DNA of 34,772 nucleotides, taken from Anaerolineae bacterium (GTDB lineage: Bacteria; Chloroflexota; Anaerolineae; Aggregatilineales; Phototrophicaceae). This document shows, piece after piece, positions 16,144-24,938 of this stretch. A program made the position numbers and the translations under genes. The notes beneath the pieces were generated by a model, which saw nothing but the letters and a program-made list of their open reading frames with translations, did not search any database and was not told where the DNA came from. How positions within the stretch are numbered: the stretch's first letter is position 1; each line of letters starts with the position of its first letter. The stretch lies in contig JAJDUC010000013.1 in assembly GCA_022826865.1 (NCBI GenBank), positions 1-34,772 on the forward strand. Reading direction: 5' to 3'.

Positions 16144-16497
16144 ATGGATAGGGAAGTCCGACTGAGTGATGACTTCAAACTGGAAATTAGGAAGCTAGGT
16201 AAAAGGCGCAAACATATAGAGACAGACCTAAAAAAATTGCTCAAGCAGTTCGACAATAACGCCTTGCCGGGAAAAACCCTGAAAGGCGCAGACAGCTTGT
16301 CTTTCAAGTCAGTGAGGATGAGCGATAAGTCATCAGGCAAGGGATCACGTGGTGGATTCCGCGTCACCTACAAATACACATGTACAACGGTGCTTCTGCT
16401 GCGTGTGGTTCCTCGCCATGAGGAAGATTACATTGCGCCATGGAGGCTAAAGAAGCTAGCGGAGCAATACAGTTGCGAGTGTGATGGCGTTGCGTAG
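16144..16497 (+). CDS. RelE/HigB-superfamily toxin-like protein
   Basis: A 117-residue basic protein. Its layout fits RelE/ParE-superfamily mRNA interferases: N-terminal strand VRLSDDFKLEIRKL, two lysine-rich helices (RRKHIETDLKKLLKQF), a glycine-marked loop (PGKTLKG), then a strand with SVRMSD, the hallmark GGFRVTY, and a hydrophobic strand TVLLLRVVPRHEED. Basic residues that could act in ribosome-dependent mRNA cutting are R and K in SVRMSDKSSGKGSRGGFR. It follows the probable antitoxin by 15 bases with a GAGG site, so they should be co-translated. It could instead be a ParE-like gyrase poison; the sequence does not separate these. Confidence 0.65.
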   Translation: MDREVRLSDDFKLEIRKLGKRRKHIETDLKKLLKQFDNNALPGKTLKGADSLSFKSVRMSDKSSGKGSRGGFRVTYKYTCTTVLLLRVVPRHEEDYIAPWRLKKLAEQYSCECDGVA

Positions 16498-16609
16498 TCA
16501 GGAATCCACTTTGCAACTTACAGCAATCTTCTATCAACCCACATCAGGACTGTCGCAGAAGCATTCACGTAATCAGAGAGTCTGACCGTCCTAATGCTAT
16601 GGGCAGTTG

Positions 16610-17605
16610 CTAACGATAACGCGAATCGGCGCCAGTGCCCCACATATCGGGGTCAGGTCCCAGTTTCGCTTTCAAGTCCGCAGTCGCCGCATCCAGCCGG
16701 CGCATCGTCTCATCCGAAAGCGACAAACTGCCGGCGATCAGATTGCTCTCCACCTGTTGCACACTGCGCGCGCCGGCCAAAACGGAAGTCACTGCCGGTT
16801 TGCGCAGCAGCCAGGCCAGCGCCACATGCACCATCTCTTGCCCGATATCGGCGCAGATCTCGCGGATGGCCTCGACGGCGGCGAAAGTCTCGGCTTCGAA
16901 GCCGGCCGCGCCGTGGCGGGAATCGCGGCGGTCGCCGCGGAAGTGTCGCGTCCGCGTGCGGGAGTAGGGCATCTCGTCCGCGTTGCGATAGCGGCCCGTT
17001 AGCAGCGCCTGGTTGAGCGGACTGTAGGGCAGAATGCTGATATTCCGCTCGACACAGATCGGCTGAATATCAAATTCGATGGCGCGCCAGAGCATGCTGT
17101 AAGGCAATTGGTTGGCTTCATAGCGACCGCATTGCAGCATTTCGGGCATGTCGAGCTGTCCAAAGTTGCTGACGCCGACGACGTGAATCTTGCCTTCGCG
17201 CTGCAAGTCCAAAAGCGCTGACATCGTATCGTCGAATGGAATATCTCGGCGCGGCCAATGCACCTGATACAAGTCGATGCGGTCCGTGCCGAGGCGCCGC
17301 AAGCTGCCTTCGCAGGCGGCGCGCAGGGCGGCCGGCGCCAGGTTGCCCTGGCCCGCTTTGCTGGCGATGATCGCTTCGTCACGCCGCCCTTTGAGCGCGC
17401 GCCCCAGCATCTCTTCCGAATAGCCATCGCCATAACCTTCGGCCGTGTCAAAGAAATTGATGCCGGCATCCAGCGCGGCATGCGCGGTATTGATCGTATC
17501 CGTCTCGTTTTGCTCGCCCCAATAGTCCCCGCCGACGATGCCCCAAAAGCCGACGCCAATCGGCGAGACCATCAGAGAGGAATTGCCCAGTTGTCGTCTT
17601 TCCAT
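16610..17605 (-). CDS. Aldo/keto reductase
   Basis: A 331-residue NADPH-dependent oxidoreductase with the (beta/alpha)8 AKR fold. The catalytic tetrad is complete: D53 and Y58 (FFDTAEGYG), K83 (IIASKAG) and H116 (LYQVHWP). The C-terminal cofactor segment (VTSVLAGARSVQQVESNL) is present. ATG 17605 (MERRQLGNS) is used because GGAAAGGAC precedes it at normal distance, whereas the longer frame from 17659 overlaps the upstream gene. It lies 19 bases behind the mannonate dehydratase gene in the same direction, so the two form an operon. A likely job is reduction of a keto-sugar acid or aldehyde from the same uronate pathway, conceivably in place of the missing fructuronate reductase; that is inference. 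Confidence 0.92.
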   Translation of the reverse strand: MERRQLGNSSLMVSPIGVGFWGIVGGDYWGEQNETDTINTAHAALDAGINFFDTAEGYGDGYSEEMLGRALKGRRDEAIIASKAGQGNLAPAALRAACEGSLRRLGTDRIDLYQVHWPRRDIPFDDTMSALLDLQREGKIHVVGVSNFGQLDMPEMLQCGRYEANQLPYSMLWRAIEFDIQPICVERNISILPYSPLNQALLTGRYRNADEMPYSRTRTRHFRGDRRDSRHGAAGFEAETFAAVEAIREICADIGQEMVHVALAWLLRKPAVTSVLAGARSVQQVESNLIAGSLSLSDETMRRLDAATADLKAKLGPDPDMWGTGADSRYR

Positions 17606-17624
17606 GCCGCTTGTCCTTTCCCGG

Positions 17625-18620
17625 TTAAATGACGCGCAATTCGTCTTCGGCGCGTTCAATCAATGCGCGCATATAGGCAATGGCGTAAGCTGTGCCCGCG
17701 CCAAGATGGTAATCCCCGACAAATTCAGGACTGTGATCGAGGATTATCGTACCGTCATATTCACATTCGACCAATACTTTCATGGCCTGATACATATCGT
17801 AGTATCCATTATCGAGGAAGGTCTCGGTGAAGACGGGCTGCGGCGCGCTGACATTGCGAAAATGCACAATGCAGATGCGTTTCTCTCGCGCATAGCGACG
17901 CATCGCATCCAGCATGTCGCCAAAGGCCGGCCCGCCTTCCAGCCAGCAGCCGGTGCAAAACTCCATGCCGAGATAGCGACTGTCGGCGATGGCGAAAGCG
18001 CGGTCGTAACGTTCGCGACTGTTGATCAAACAAGGCACGCCGCCGAGCGCGTCGGTCGGTGGATCGTTCGGATGCAGCGAAAGACGCACGCCCGTCTCCT
18101 CGGCGATGGGGATGATGGCGCGCATGAAGGTTGCGAAGTTTTCCCACAATTCATCCAGGCTGTACTCGCGGCCCTGTGTGATGGGCTGGGCTTTGAGCGC
18201 CGACAGATCGACATGGCGCGCCTTGGCGTAGCGGCTGGTTTGCGGCGCTGAACTCCAGACTTGATCTGGCTCCCAGGTGAAGGTGGTTGTTTTGATACCG
18301 GCGCGGCTCAGGTCCCGCAGCATTTGCGCGAAGCGCTCGATATCTTCGTCGCGGCCGGGTTTGCCGAGGTGAATGCGCGGCGACTTGCCCAAGTTGAGGT
18401 TGCCGGCATTGTATAGGGTCAATCCTGCTTGCGCCACCCGGTCTGTCAGCCTTGCCAGATACTCATAATTTGTGAGCGCGTCCGGCAGCCAGGTATAGCA
18501 ATAGGACAAGCCCAATTGTCGCAGGAAGAGCAATTCTGCATCGCTCGGCTCGGGATTGATCAAAGCCGAAAGCTTGATCTTTGAGCGCAAACGGGTAGCG
18601 CTGCGGCCTTGACGCTGCAT
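17625..18620 (-). CDS. uxuA: Mannonate dehydratase-like enzyme
   Basis: A 331-residue (beta/alpha)8 enzyme similar to UxuA, which dehydrates D-mannonate to 2-keto-3-deoxy-D-gluconate. The metal ligands of that family can be placed: H183 (SLHPNDPP), C222 (EFCTGCW), H253 (VHFRNVSAP) and D295 (ILDHSPEF). LHP(N/D)DPP, FC.G and HFRN are characteristic of UxuA and are not found in ordinary sugar isomerases. The frame continues to 18728, but family proteins start shortly before KLSALINPEPSD, so ATG 18620 is preferred; TTG 18590 is another option. It forms a minus-strand pair with the aldo/keto reductase and is divergent from the ABC importer gene, sharing a ~240-base control region. Symbol is by family; activity on another aldonate is possible. 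Confidence 0.75.
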   Translation of the reverse strand: MQRQGRSATRLRSKIKLSALINPEPSDAELLFLRQLGLSYCYTWLPDALTNYEYLARLTDRVAQAGLTLYNAGNLNLGKSPRIHLGKPGRDEDIERFAQMLRDLSRAGIKTTTFTWEPDQVWSSAPQTSRYAKARHVDLSALKAQPITQGREYSLDELWENFATFMRAIIPIAEETGVRLSLHPNDPPTDALGGVPCLINSRERYDRAFAIADSRYLGMEFCTGCWLEGGPAFGDMLDAMRRYAREKRICIVHFRNVSAPQPVFTETFLDNGYYDMYQAMKVLVECEYDGTIILDHSPEFVGDYHLGAGTAYAIAYMRALIERAEDELRVI

Positions 18621-18752
18621 GCGGATTTGCCTCGGCACATATTCCAAACTATGGAGCGATTCTACGCGCCGCCATCCCCGGCGTGAAGAGTCGGCTGGCC
18701 ATAAGCTCTCGGCGTCCGCGAAAATCACGGCGCTCTAGCGACAGACTTCGGC

Positions 18753-18781
18753 TTGTTAGTTCATCTCTATTGCGATAAACT
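18753..18781 (+). promoter_or_regulatory. Predicted promoter of the ABC importer operon
   Basis: TTGTTA (18753-18758), 17-base spacer, TAAACT (18776-18781), about 80 bases before the binding-protein ATG in the divergent region. Confidence 0.4.
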
Positions 18782-18861
18782 GCCTGGGCGCGTCGCCAGA
18801 TTTGCCCAGACGCAGATCGCCAGACGACGGCGCTCGTATCCCGAATTACAGGAGAATCACC

Positions 18862-20619
18862 ATGTTCAATGTTTCAAGTCGCAGACCTGTTCTGCTTCTA
18901 ACTGTTGTCTGTTTGCTGCTCGGCATGTTTGCCTCAGTCAGCTCCGCCCAAATGTCGGAAGTCCCGCGCGAAAACACGCTGGTCATCGAGAACATCAGCG
19001 TGCGCAACCCGGCGCCGGAGAATTACAATCCGCTGGCTAATGGCTCGCTCGGTCATGCCGGCATGAACCAGGTTGGCTTCGAAGCCCTGTTCTATTACAA
19101 CTATGAAACGGGTGAACTCGTGCCTTGGCTGGCGGAAAGCGCCGCCTTCAATGACGATTACACCGAGTTGACCATCAACCTGCGCGCTGGCGCCAAGTGG
19201 AGCGATGGCGAAGATTTTAACGCCGATGACGTTCTCTATACGATCAACTTCCTGCTGGAGAATCGCGATGCGCGCTTCAGCGACCGGCATGCTGATTTCG
19301 TCAGCAGCGTCGCCGCGCCGGACGACTTGACCGTCGTTATATCGCTCAACGCGCCAAGCCCGCGCTACCTGTTCAACGCTTTCGGCGTAGGCATCTACTG
19401 GTCCACCTACATCGTGCCGGAACACATCTACTCGATGCAGGAAGATCCGCTCACCTTCACCAACTTCGATTTGGACGCGGGTTATCCCGTCGGCACCGGG
19501 CCCTATCGCCTGGTTATCTCCAACGAGACTGAGTCGGTATGGGACCGCCGCGATGACTGGTGGGGGGCGGAGACCGGCTTCAAGGACCTGCCAGCGCCGG
19601 AGCGCGTCATCTTCCTTGCCGCCGGCAACGAAGAACGCCGCGCCGCCATGGCCATCAACAACGAGCTGGATACCATGTGGCTGATGGGCCGCAGTACATT
19701 CGAGACGGTGGTCGCCCAGAACCCGGCCGTCACCGGTTGGTACAGCGAGCTGCCCTACGCCTACCTCGATCCTTGCCCGCGCTACCTGGTGGTCAACAAC
19801 GCCGTTTCCCCCTTCGATAATCCGGAATTGCGTTGGGCCATGAGTTACGCCATCAATCGCGACGCGCTGGTGGATATCGCCTGGGAAGGCATGACCAGCA
19901 CGATCAACTGGATCATGCCCGGTTACCCGCCCTTGCTGGAATACATGGAAGCCAGCGCCGATCTCTTCGAAGCCCATCCCACCCTGGAACAAAACCAGGA
20001 CAAGGTCGATGAACTGATGACGGCCAACGGCTTCACCCGCAACGCCGATGACCTCTGGGTCGATGGCGACGGCAACACCGTGCAGATGGATTTGGCTATC
20101 CGCCAAGGCGAGACCTTCCAGGTGAAGATGGCCCCGGTCATCGCTGAATTGCTGCAGCGCGCCGGCTTTGACGCCACCTTCAAGCTGCAAGACAACGCCG
20201 CCTTCAACGAAACCGCCCGCACCGGCGGCGCCAACGCCTGGATTGATGTCGCTTGTGGCGCTGTGCGCGATCCCTACGGCACGCTGGATAACTTCCACAG
20301 CCGTCATTCCGCCCCGCTCGGCGAAGATGTCACCGGCTCCCGTACCCGCTATGAGAACGCCGAGTACGATGCCATCGTTGACGAAATGGCGCTGACGGCC
20401 AGCGAAGACCCGGCCATGCAAGATCTCTTCCGCTCCGCGATCGAGATCTGGCTGACTGAATTGCCGGCCATGCCGCTGACCGAAGCCTCGCTGCTGACGC
20501 CGTTCAATAATCACTATTGGACGAATTGGCCGACGGCGGACAACAATTACGTCCACCCCGGCTTCTGGTGGCAAACTGCCCTGCTGATGATCACCGAGAT
20601 CGAACCGGCGGGCATGTAG
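18862..20619 (+). CDS. ABC transporter substrate-binding protein, family 5
   Basis: A 585-residue extracytoplasmic solute-binding protein of the SBP_bac_5 (peptide/oligosaccharide) family. A signal peptide is evident: basic start MFNVSSRRP, hydrophobic core [16 protein letters not shown], and an SSAQ cleavage site; there is no lipobox cysteine, so it is likely cut by signal peptidase I. The mature part has typical landmarks such as [33 protein letters not shown] and [13 protein letters not shown] 18862 is fixed by AGGAG in TACAGGAGAATCACC. It starts a five-gene importer operon. A hairpin after the stop (20636-20663) may limit downstream transcription so that this protein is made in excess. 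The flanking uronate genes suggest oligosaccharide or uronate-containing cargo rather than peptide; that is inference. Confidence 0.93.
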   Translation: MFNVSSRRPVLLLTVVCLLLGMFASVSSAQMSEVPRENTLVIENISVRNPAPENYNPLANGSLGHAGMNQVGFEALFYYNYETGELVPWLAESAAFNDDYTELTINLRAGAKWSDGEDFNADDVLYTINFLLENRDARFSDRHADFVSSVAAPDDLTVVISLNAPSPRYLFNAFGVGIYWSTYIVPEHIYSMQEDPLTFTNFDLDAGYPVGTGPYRLVISNETESVWDRRDDWWGAETGFKDLPAPERVIFLAAGNEERRAAMAINNELDTMWLMGRSTFETVVAQNPAVTGWYSELPYAYLDPCPRYLVVNNAVSPFDNPELRWAMSYAINRDALVDIAWEGMTSTINWIMPGYPPLLEYMEASADLFEAHPTLEQNQDKVDELMTANGFTRNADDLWVDGDGNTVQMDLAIRQGETFQVKMAPVIAELLQRAGFDATFKLQDNAAFNETARTGGANAWIDVACGAVRDPYGTLDNFHSRHSAPLGEDVTGSRTRYENAEYDAIVDEMALTASEDPAMQDLFRSAIEIWLTELPAMPLTEASLLTPFNNHYWTNWPTADNNYVHPGFWWQTALLMITEIEPAGM

Positions 20620-20635
20620 CTCGGTCGTTTGAATT

Positions 20636-20674
20636 GCGCCCGGAACTTGATTGCTCCGGGCGCTTTGCTTGCTT
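20636..20674 (+). terminator. Hairpin after the binding-protein gene, likely attenuating terminator
   Basis: Perfect 9-bp arms GCGCCCGGA (20636-20644) and TCCGGGCGC (20655-20663) around a 10-base loop, followed by TTTGCTTGCTT. It lies 16 bases after the stop, between the binding protein and the permeases. Partial read-through would explain unequal expression in one operon. Confidence 0.6.
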
Positions 20675-20717
20675 AAGCGGATTTGTAGTGGCGAGCCAAC
20701 AATGAATTCTTGTGTAC

Positions 20718-20738
20718 GGGCGAGCCGGCGGCTCGCCC
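20718..20738. repeat. GGGCGAGCC palindromic repeat
   Basis: Perfect 9-bp arms GGGCGAGCC and GGCTCGCCC around GGC. Further half copies (GGCGAGCC near 20692, GGCTCGCCC near 20758) surround it. It belongs to the family at 8969-9033 and 24662-24703. Confidence 0.8.
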
Positions 20739-20793
20739 CGACGCACGGTGATATTCTGGCTCGCCCGCAAGCGCACATTGAGGTGTACGGGAT

Positions 20794-21786
20794 TTGAATT
20801 ACTTCGTCCGCCGGCTCATCATGTTCTTCGTCGTGGTGATACTCGCCGCGACATTGAACTTCATCATCCCGCGGCTGGCGCCGGGCGATCCAATCGGCGC
20901 TGTGTTAGAAGAATTGCGCGCCCGCGGCGCCTCCACCGGCGGCGATGCCGAAGACGAAATCGTCGCGGCTTATCGCGCCCGCTTCGGCCTTGACCAACCG
21001 GTCTACATGCAATATCTCCGCTTCTTGACCAATACGCTGCGCTTTGATTTGGGTCATTCTATTTCTTATTATCCGCAGAAAGTCGAGGCGGCGCTGTTCC
21101 GCGCGCTGCCCTGGACTGTGGGCCTTTTGGCGATATCCACCCTGATGTCCTTCGCCTTCGGGTCTTTTTTCGGGGCGCTGATGGCTTGGCCGCGCGCGCC
21201 CGCCGCTGTCAATCGCTTCCTGCCGTTCTTTATGGTTTTGTCGGCCGTGCCCTATTATTTGCTCGGGCTGATACTTGTCTACCTGTTTGCCTTTGTCTTG
21301 CGCCTGTTGCCGCTTGGCGGCGCTTACTCCTCAGGCACCATCCCGCGCCTGGAACTGAGCTTCCTGCTGGATGTGATTCGCCATGGCATCTTGCCGGCTT
21401 TATCTATTCTCTTGACCAGCGTCGGCTTCTGGGCTTTGGGGATGCGCGGGACAATGGTGACCGTTCTGGGCGAGGATTATCTGACACTGGCGGAGGCCAA
21501 GGGTCTATCCGGCAGGCGGATCTTTTTCGCTTATGCCATGCGCAATGCGCTGCTGCCGCAGGTCACTTCGCTGGCGATCGCCTTGGGGACCGTGGCCTCG
21601 GGCTCAGTCCTGGTCGAAGTCGTTTTCAATTATCCCGGCATCGGCTGGCTGCTCTATAACGCGCTGCGCAGCTCGGATTATTATATGGTTCAAGGCGTCA
21701 CATTCTTCCTGGTGCTGACGGTGGCGGTTTCCGTGCTGGTCGTCGACCTGATATATCCGCTGCTGGACCCGCGCATAGAGCGCTAG
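20794..21786 (+). CDS. ABC transporter permease, DppB-type
   Basis: A 330-residue inner-membrane permease of the binding-protein-dependent family, with six hydrophobic segments starting at LIMFFVVVILAATLNFIIP. It carries the cytoplasmic EAA coupling loop around TLAEAKGLSGRRIFFAYAMRNALLP and the DppB-typical end FNYPGIGWLLYNALRSSDYYMVQG. The start is TTG 20794 with GAGGTG eight bases upstream; no ATG gives a family-like N-terminus. It forms the heterodimeric channel with the next gene product and is separated from the binding-protein gene by a terminator-like hairpin and a palindromic repeat. Confidence 0.93.
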   Translation: MNYFVRRLIMFFVVVILAATLNFIIPRLAPGDPIGAVLEELRARGASTGGDAEDEIVAAYRARFGLDQPVYMQYLRFLTNTLRFDLGHSISYYPQKVEAALFRALPWTVGLLAISTLMSFAFGSFFGALMAWPRAPAAVNRFLPFFMVLSAVPYYLLGLILVYLFAFVLRLLPLGGAYSSGTIPRLELSFLLDVIRHGILPALSILLTSVGFWALGMRGTMVTVLGEDYLTLAEAKGLSGRRIFFAYAMRNALLPQVTSLAIALGTVASGSVLVEVVFNYPGIGWLLYNALRSSDYYMVQGVTFFLVLTVAVSVLVVDLIYPLLDPRIER

Positions 21787-21809
21787 GACGATACCGAAGC
21801 GAGTCGTTT

Positions 21810-22679
21810 ATGATCGAAACATTCTTGCGCCGCGCCAAAGCGGCCGGCAGCTACACACTGCGGACGCCGAAGCTTCTGCTGGGCCTTGTTTTGCTCGCGT
21901 CCCTGCTTTTGCTGGGGCTCCTCGGTCCAGCTTTTGTCGATGTGGAAAAAGCGCGCCCGATCAGCGTGAAACCCAGTCAACCGCCTTCAGCGGAATACCC
22001 GCTGGGGACGGACAGCGGCGGACGCGATGTGCTGGCCGTCATCATCGTCGGCACGCCGCAAACCCTGCGTATGGGCCTGCTAGCCGGCGTCGTCGGCGTT
22101 GTGCTGGGGACGAGCCTGGGTCTGCTGGCCGGCTATTACGGCGGCCGGATCGATATGGTCATCAGCACCGCGACCGATACCATGTTGACGATACCGCCCC
22201 TGGCGATCTTGCTGGTGGTGGCGGCTTCCGTTCGCACCATGAGCGTAGAGAATATGGCGATAATCATCGCGCTGCTCTCCTGGATGTTTCCCGCCAGGAC
22301 GATTCGCGCTCAGGTGCTTTCTTTGCGCGAACAGCCTTATGTTCACATGGCGCGGCTGGCGGGTTTGAATGACATACGCATCATCTTTGAAGAAATCATG
22401 CCGAATATCCTGCCGCTGGCGGCCGCCAGTTTTGTCGGGGCGACCTCGGGCGCGATTCTGGCCGGCATTGGGCTGGAGGTATTGGGCATGGGACCGCAGC
22501 GCACGCCGACGCTCGGCATGACCATCTATTGGGCGCAGCTCTATTCAGCCTTGATTCGCGGCTTGTGGTGGTGGTGGCTGCCGCCCATCATCGTCCTGAT
22601 TATCTTGTTCGTCGGGCTTTTCCTGGTGAGCGCCGCCATGGACGAATTCGTGAATCCGCGCTTGAGGAAGACGGGATGA
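21810..22679 (+). CDS. ABC transporter permease, DppC-type
   Basis: A 289-residue inner-membrane permease, partner of the preceding DppB-type protein. After a cytoplasmic N-terminus comes a first membrane segment (LLLGLVLLASLLLLGLLGP), then the DppC-type periplasmic motif YPLGTDSGGRDVLAVIIVGT. The EAA coupling loop is at HMARLAGLNDIRIIFEEIMPN. Another four or five hydrophobic segments follow. ATG 21810 is 23 bases after the previous stop. Its TGA overlaps the ATG of the ATPase gene by the ATGA arrangement, indicating translational coupling. Confidence 0.93.
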   Translation: MIETFLRRAKAAGSYTLRTPKLLLGLVLLASLLLLGLLGPAFVDVEKARPISVKPSQPPSAEYPLGTDSGGRDVLAVIIVGTPQTLRMGLLAGVVGVVLGTSLGLLAGYYGGRIDMVISTATDTMLTIPPLAILLVVAASVRTMSVENMAIIIALLSWMFPARTIRAQVLSLREQPYVHMARLAGLNDIRIIFEEIMPNILPLAAASFVGATSGAILAGIGLEVLGMGPQRTPTLGMTIYWAQLYSALIRGLWWWWLPPIIVLIILFVGLFLVSAAMDEFVNPRLRKTG

Positions 22680-23647
22680 GCCAAGACATTGCACTGCAAG
22701 TCAACAGCCTGCGCGTTTCTTACCGGTCTGGCGATCGGGAAGTCAAGGCGGTTGACGATGTCACTTTTTCGCTCTATCCGGGCGAACGGCTGGGCATTGT
22801 GGGCGAGTCGGGCTCGGGCAAGACGACGCTGGCGCTGGCGCTGATGCGGCTGCACAAACCGCCGGCTTACATCATGGGTGGCGAGGCGATCCTGGATGGC
22901 CGCGATATCTTGGCGCTCGGCCTTGATGAAATGCGACAGACGCGTTGGAGCAAGCTCTCCCTGATCCCGCAAGGTTCGATGAATTCGCTCAATCCGGTGG
23001 TCAAAGTCAAACATCAGATGGCCGATGCTGTTGAAGCGCATGAACGGGGCCTGACGAAAAACGAGATCGCCAAGCACATCGACCACCTCCTTGGCCGCGT
23101 CGGCTTGCCCGGCAGCGTGGCCGAAATGTATCCGCATGAATTGAGCGGCGGCATGAAGCAGCGCGTCTGCATCGCCCTGGCGATCATCCTGGAGCCGAGC
23201 GTCATCATCGCCGATGAGCCGACCAGCGCTCTCGATGTCGTCGTGCAGCGCGTCGTCATGCAGACGCTAAACGACGTACAAGCGCAGCTCAACGCCGCCA
23301 TGATCATCATCGGTCATGATATGGGCCTCATGGCGCAGTCGGCCGATCGCCTGGCGGTCATGTACGCCGGCAAAATGGTCGAGGTCTCGCCCATATCCTC
23401 CTTCTTCCACGATCCCCAACATCCATACAGCAAACTGCTGATCAGTTCCCTGCCATCGCCGGAAGAAAAACGCGAGCTGGCGGGCATACCGGGCAGCCAG
23501 CCGTCCTTGCTTGAGCTGCCGTCGGGCTGCGCCTTTCATCCGCGCTGCCCCGTGGCCGAGGACCGCTGCCGAGCCGAGATTCCCGCATTGCGTCAAATCA
23601 GCAGTCAAAGACACGCTGCTTGCCATCTTGTGGAAGAACTGTCGTGA
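22676..23647 (+). CDS. ABC transporter ATP-binding protein, DppD-type
   Basis: A 323-residue ATPase driving the importer. Walker A is G43-ESGSGK49-TT, the signature is LSGGMKQR from residue 156, Walker B is VIIADEPTSALD, and the H-loop reads IIIGHDMG. The C-terminal oligopeptide/dipeptide-type extension has GCAFHPRCP with its cysteines, which in this family is often linked to an iron-sulfur or structural site. The frame is open upstream, but ATG 22676 (MSQDIALQ) is the start because it overlaps the permease stop in ATGA. The following ATPase gene overlaps its stop in the same way. Confidence 0.95.
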   Translation: MSQDIALQVNSLRVSYRSGDREVKAVDDVTFSLYPGERLGIVGESGSGKTTLALALMRLHKPPAYIMGGEAILDGRDILALGLDEMRQTRWSKLSLIPQGSMNSLNPVVKVKHQMADAVEAHERGLTKNEIAKHIDHLLGRVGLPGSVAEMYPHELSGGMKQRVCIALAIILEPSVIIADEPTSALDVVVQRVVMQTLNDVQAQLNAAMIIIGHDMGLMAQSADRLAVMYAGKMVEVSPISSFFHDPQHPYSKLLISSLPSPEEKRELAGIPGSQPSLLELPSGCAFHPRCPVAEDRCRAEIPALRQISSQRHAACHLVEELS

Positions 23648-24633
23648 GCGCGGAATCCTTACTTCACTTTGACAATGTAACCATGGCCTTTGGCGGCAAT
23701 CGGCGCAACCCGGATGGCGTGGTCGCGCTGGAAAACCTCGATCTGGAGATCCGCGCCGATGAGCCTTCCATCATCGCCATCGCCGGCGAGAGCGGCAGCG
23801 GCAAGTCGACGCTGGCGCGCCTCGGTTTGGGCATGCTTAAGCCGACCGGCGGACGCGTCATCTATAAGGGGCAAGACCTCTGGTCAATGTCGGGCGATCA
23901 ACGGCGGGATTATCGCAGGGAAGTGCAAGCGATCTTTCAGGATCCCTTCGCCGTCTACAATCCCTTCTACACCGTCGATCGGCTCTTGCGCACGCCGATG
24001 CGCACCTTCAAATTGGCGAAGAGCAAGTCGCATGCCCGCGAGTTGATGGAAGACGTCCTGGACAAAGTGGGCTTGCGCGCGAACGAAGTTCTCGGCCGCT
24101 ATCCTCACCAGCTCAGCGGGGGCCAGCGCCAGCGCATCGTCGTCGCCCGTAGCCTGCTCCTGCAACCGCATCTCATCGTCGCCGATGAGCCCGTCTCGAT
24201 GATCGACGCCTCCCTGCGCGCCAACATCCTGACCAAGCTGAAAGAATTGCGCGACGAATTCGGGATCTCGCTGCTCTACATCACCCATGATCTGGCGACC
24301 GCCAATCAGATCAGCGACAAGATCCTGATTCTCTACCGCGGGCGCGTGGTCGAAGTTGGCGATGCCAGCACCGTCATCCAACGTCCGCAGCATCCCTATA
24401 CGCAGCTGCTGGTCAGTTCCATACCACGCCCCGATCCCGAGAAGACCTGGGAGGGCCGGGTGGAGATTCCACTGGAAGAATTGACGCCGGGCGCCGACCG
24501 CGCCGGCTGTCTCTTCCGCCATCGCTGCCCGCATGCCATGCCCGAGTGCGAGATCACGCCGGATTATTATGAGGGCGGCTATGGGCAATCGGTCGCCTGC
24601 TACCTCTATCGCGAGAATGGCGCGGCGAATTAG
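23644..24633 (+). CDS. ABC transporter ATP-binding protein, DppF-type
   Basis: A 329-residue second ATPase of the importer. Walker A is G48-ESGSGK54-ST, signature LSGGQRQR from residue 157, Walker B LIVADEPVSMIDAS, and a C-terminal GCLFRHRCPHAMPEC extension. The start is GTG 23644, overlapping the previous stop in GTGA; GGAAG lies upstream. The D-loop reads SMIDASLR, as usual for DppF/OppF proteins. It closes the five-gene operon, which then meets repeat-rich DNA. Confidence 0.94.
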   Translation: MSAESLLHFDNVTMAFGGNRRNPDGVVALENLDLEIRADEPSIIAIAGESGSGKSTLARLGLGMLKPTGGRVIYKGQDLWSMSGDQRRDYRREVQAIFQDPFAVYNPFYTVDRLLRTPMRTFKLAKSKSHARELMEDVLDKVGLRANEVLGRYPHQLSGGQRQRIVVARSLLLQPHLIVADEPVSMIDASLRANILTKLKELRDEFGISLLYITHDLATANQISDKILILYRGRVVEVGDASTVIQRPQHPYTQLLVSSIPRPDPEKTWEGRVEIPLEELTPGADRAGCLFRHRCPHAMPECEITPDYYEGGYGQSVACYLYRENGAAN

Positions 24634-24661
24634 CGGCAGTTGAATGGACGCCAAAGTGTAG

Positions 24662-24703
24662 GGGCGAGCGGCGGTCAGTGTCTACGCGACCCGTGGCTCG
24701 CCC
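24662..24703. repeat. GTAGGGGCGAGC...GCTCGCCC palindromic repeat
   Basis: Arms GGGCGAGC (24662-24669) and GCTCGCCC (24696-24703) enclose 26 bases. Same family as the repeats near 9 kb and 20.7 kb. Lies between the importer operon and uxaC. Confidence 0.65.
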
Positions 24704-24729
24704 TCCGTTTTCGCCGCAAATGAACCTTT

Positions 24730-24801
24730 GTAGGGGCGTTTTGCTGAAACGCCCGAAATTTGCAGGCCATTATTAACGGGCGTCTCACGAGACGCCCCTA
24801 C
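24730..24801. repeat. Paired-hairpin element bounded by GTAGGGGC/GCCCCTAC, 72 bp
   Basis: The outer ends are GTAGGGGCG and CGCCCCTAC. Inside are two different perfect hairpins: GGGCGTTT/AAACGCCC (24734-24754) and GGGCGTCTC/GAGACGCCC (24778-24797), about 23 bases apart. The same design with different stem sequences recurs at 34680-34753. Confidence 0.8.
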
Positions 24802-24896
24802 ATTTTCGCAATTCTCGTGGCGAACGGCTTATTGTGATTTTGATACGATTGCCCTAAGGTCGCCCTTAATTTCCTCGAAAAGCGGCGCGGCAATGG

Positions 24897-24902
24897 TACA
24901 AT
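24897..24902 (+). promoter_or_regulatory. Candidate -10 element of the uxaC operon
   Basis: TACAAT in the sequence GGTACAATAG lies 36 bases before the uxaC ATG. The -35 box is not clear. Confidence 0.35.
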
Positions 24903-24938
24903 AGCGCCGTTTATTGACAAGCGAGACGAGAAACATCC

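Noticed and set aside
18934..20778. 614-codon open frame on the minus strand
   Set aside because: It is antisense to the ABC binding-protein gene, has no recognisable domain, and arises from the GC-rich codon pattern of the real gene.
24658..24801. Repeat cluster considered as a CRISPR array
   Set aside because: The repeated units are self-complementary hairpins with unequal spacing and different stems; there is no regular repeat-spacer pattern and no cas gene.
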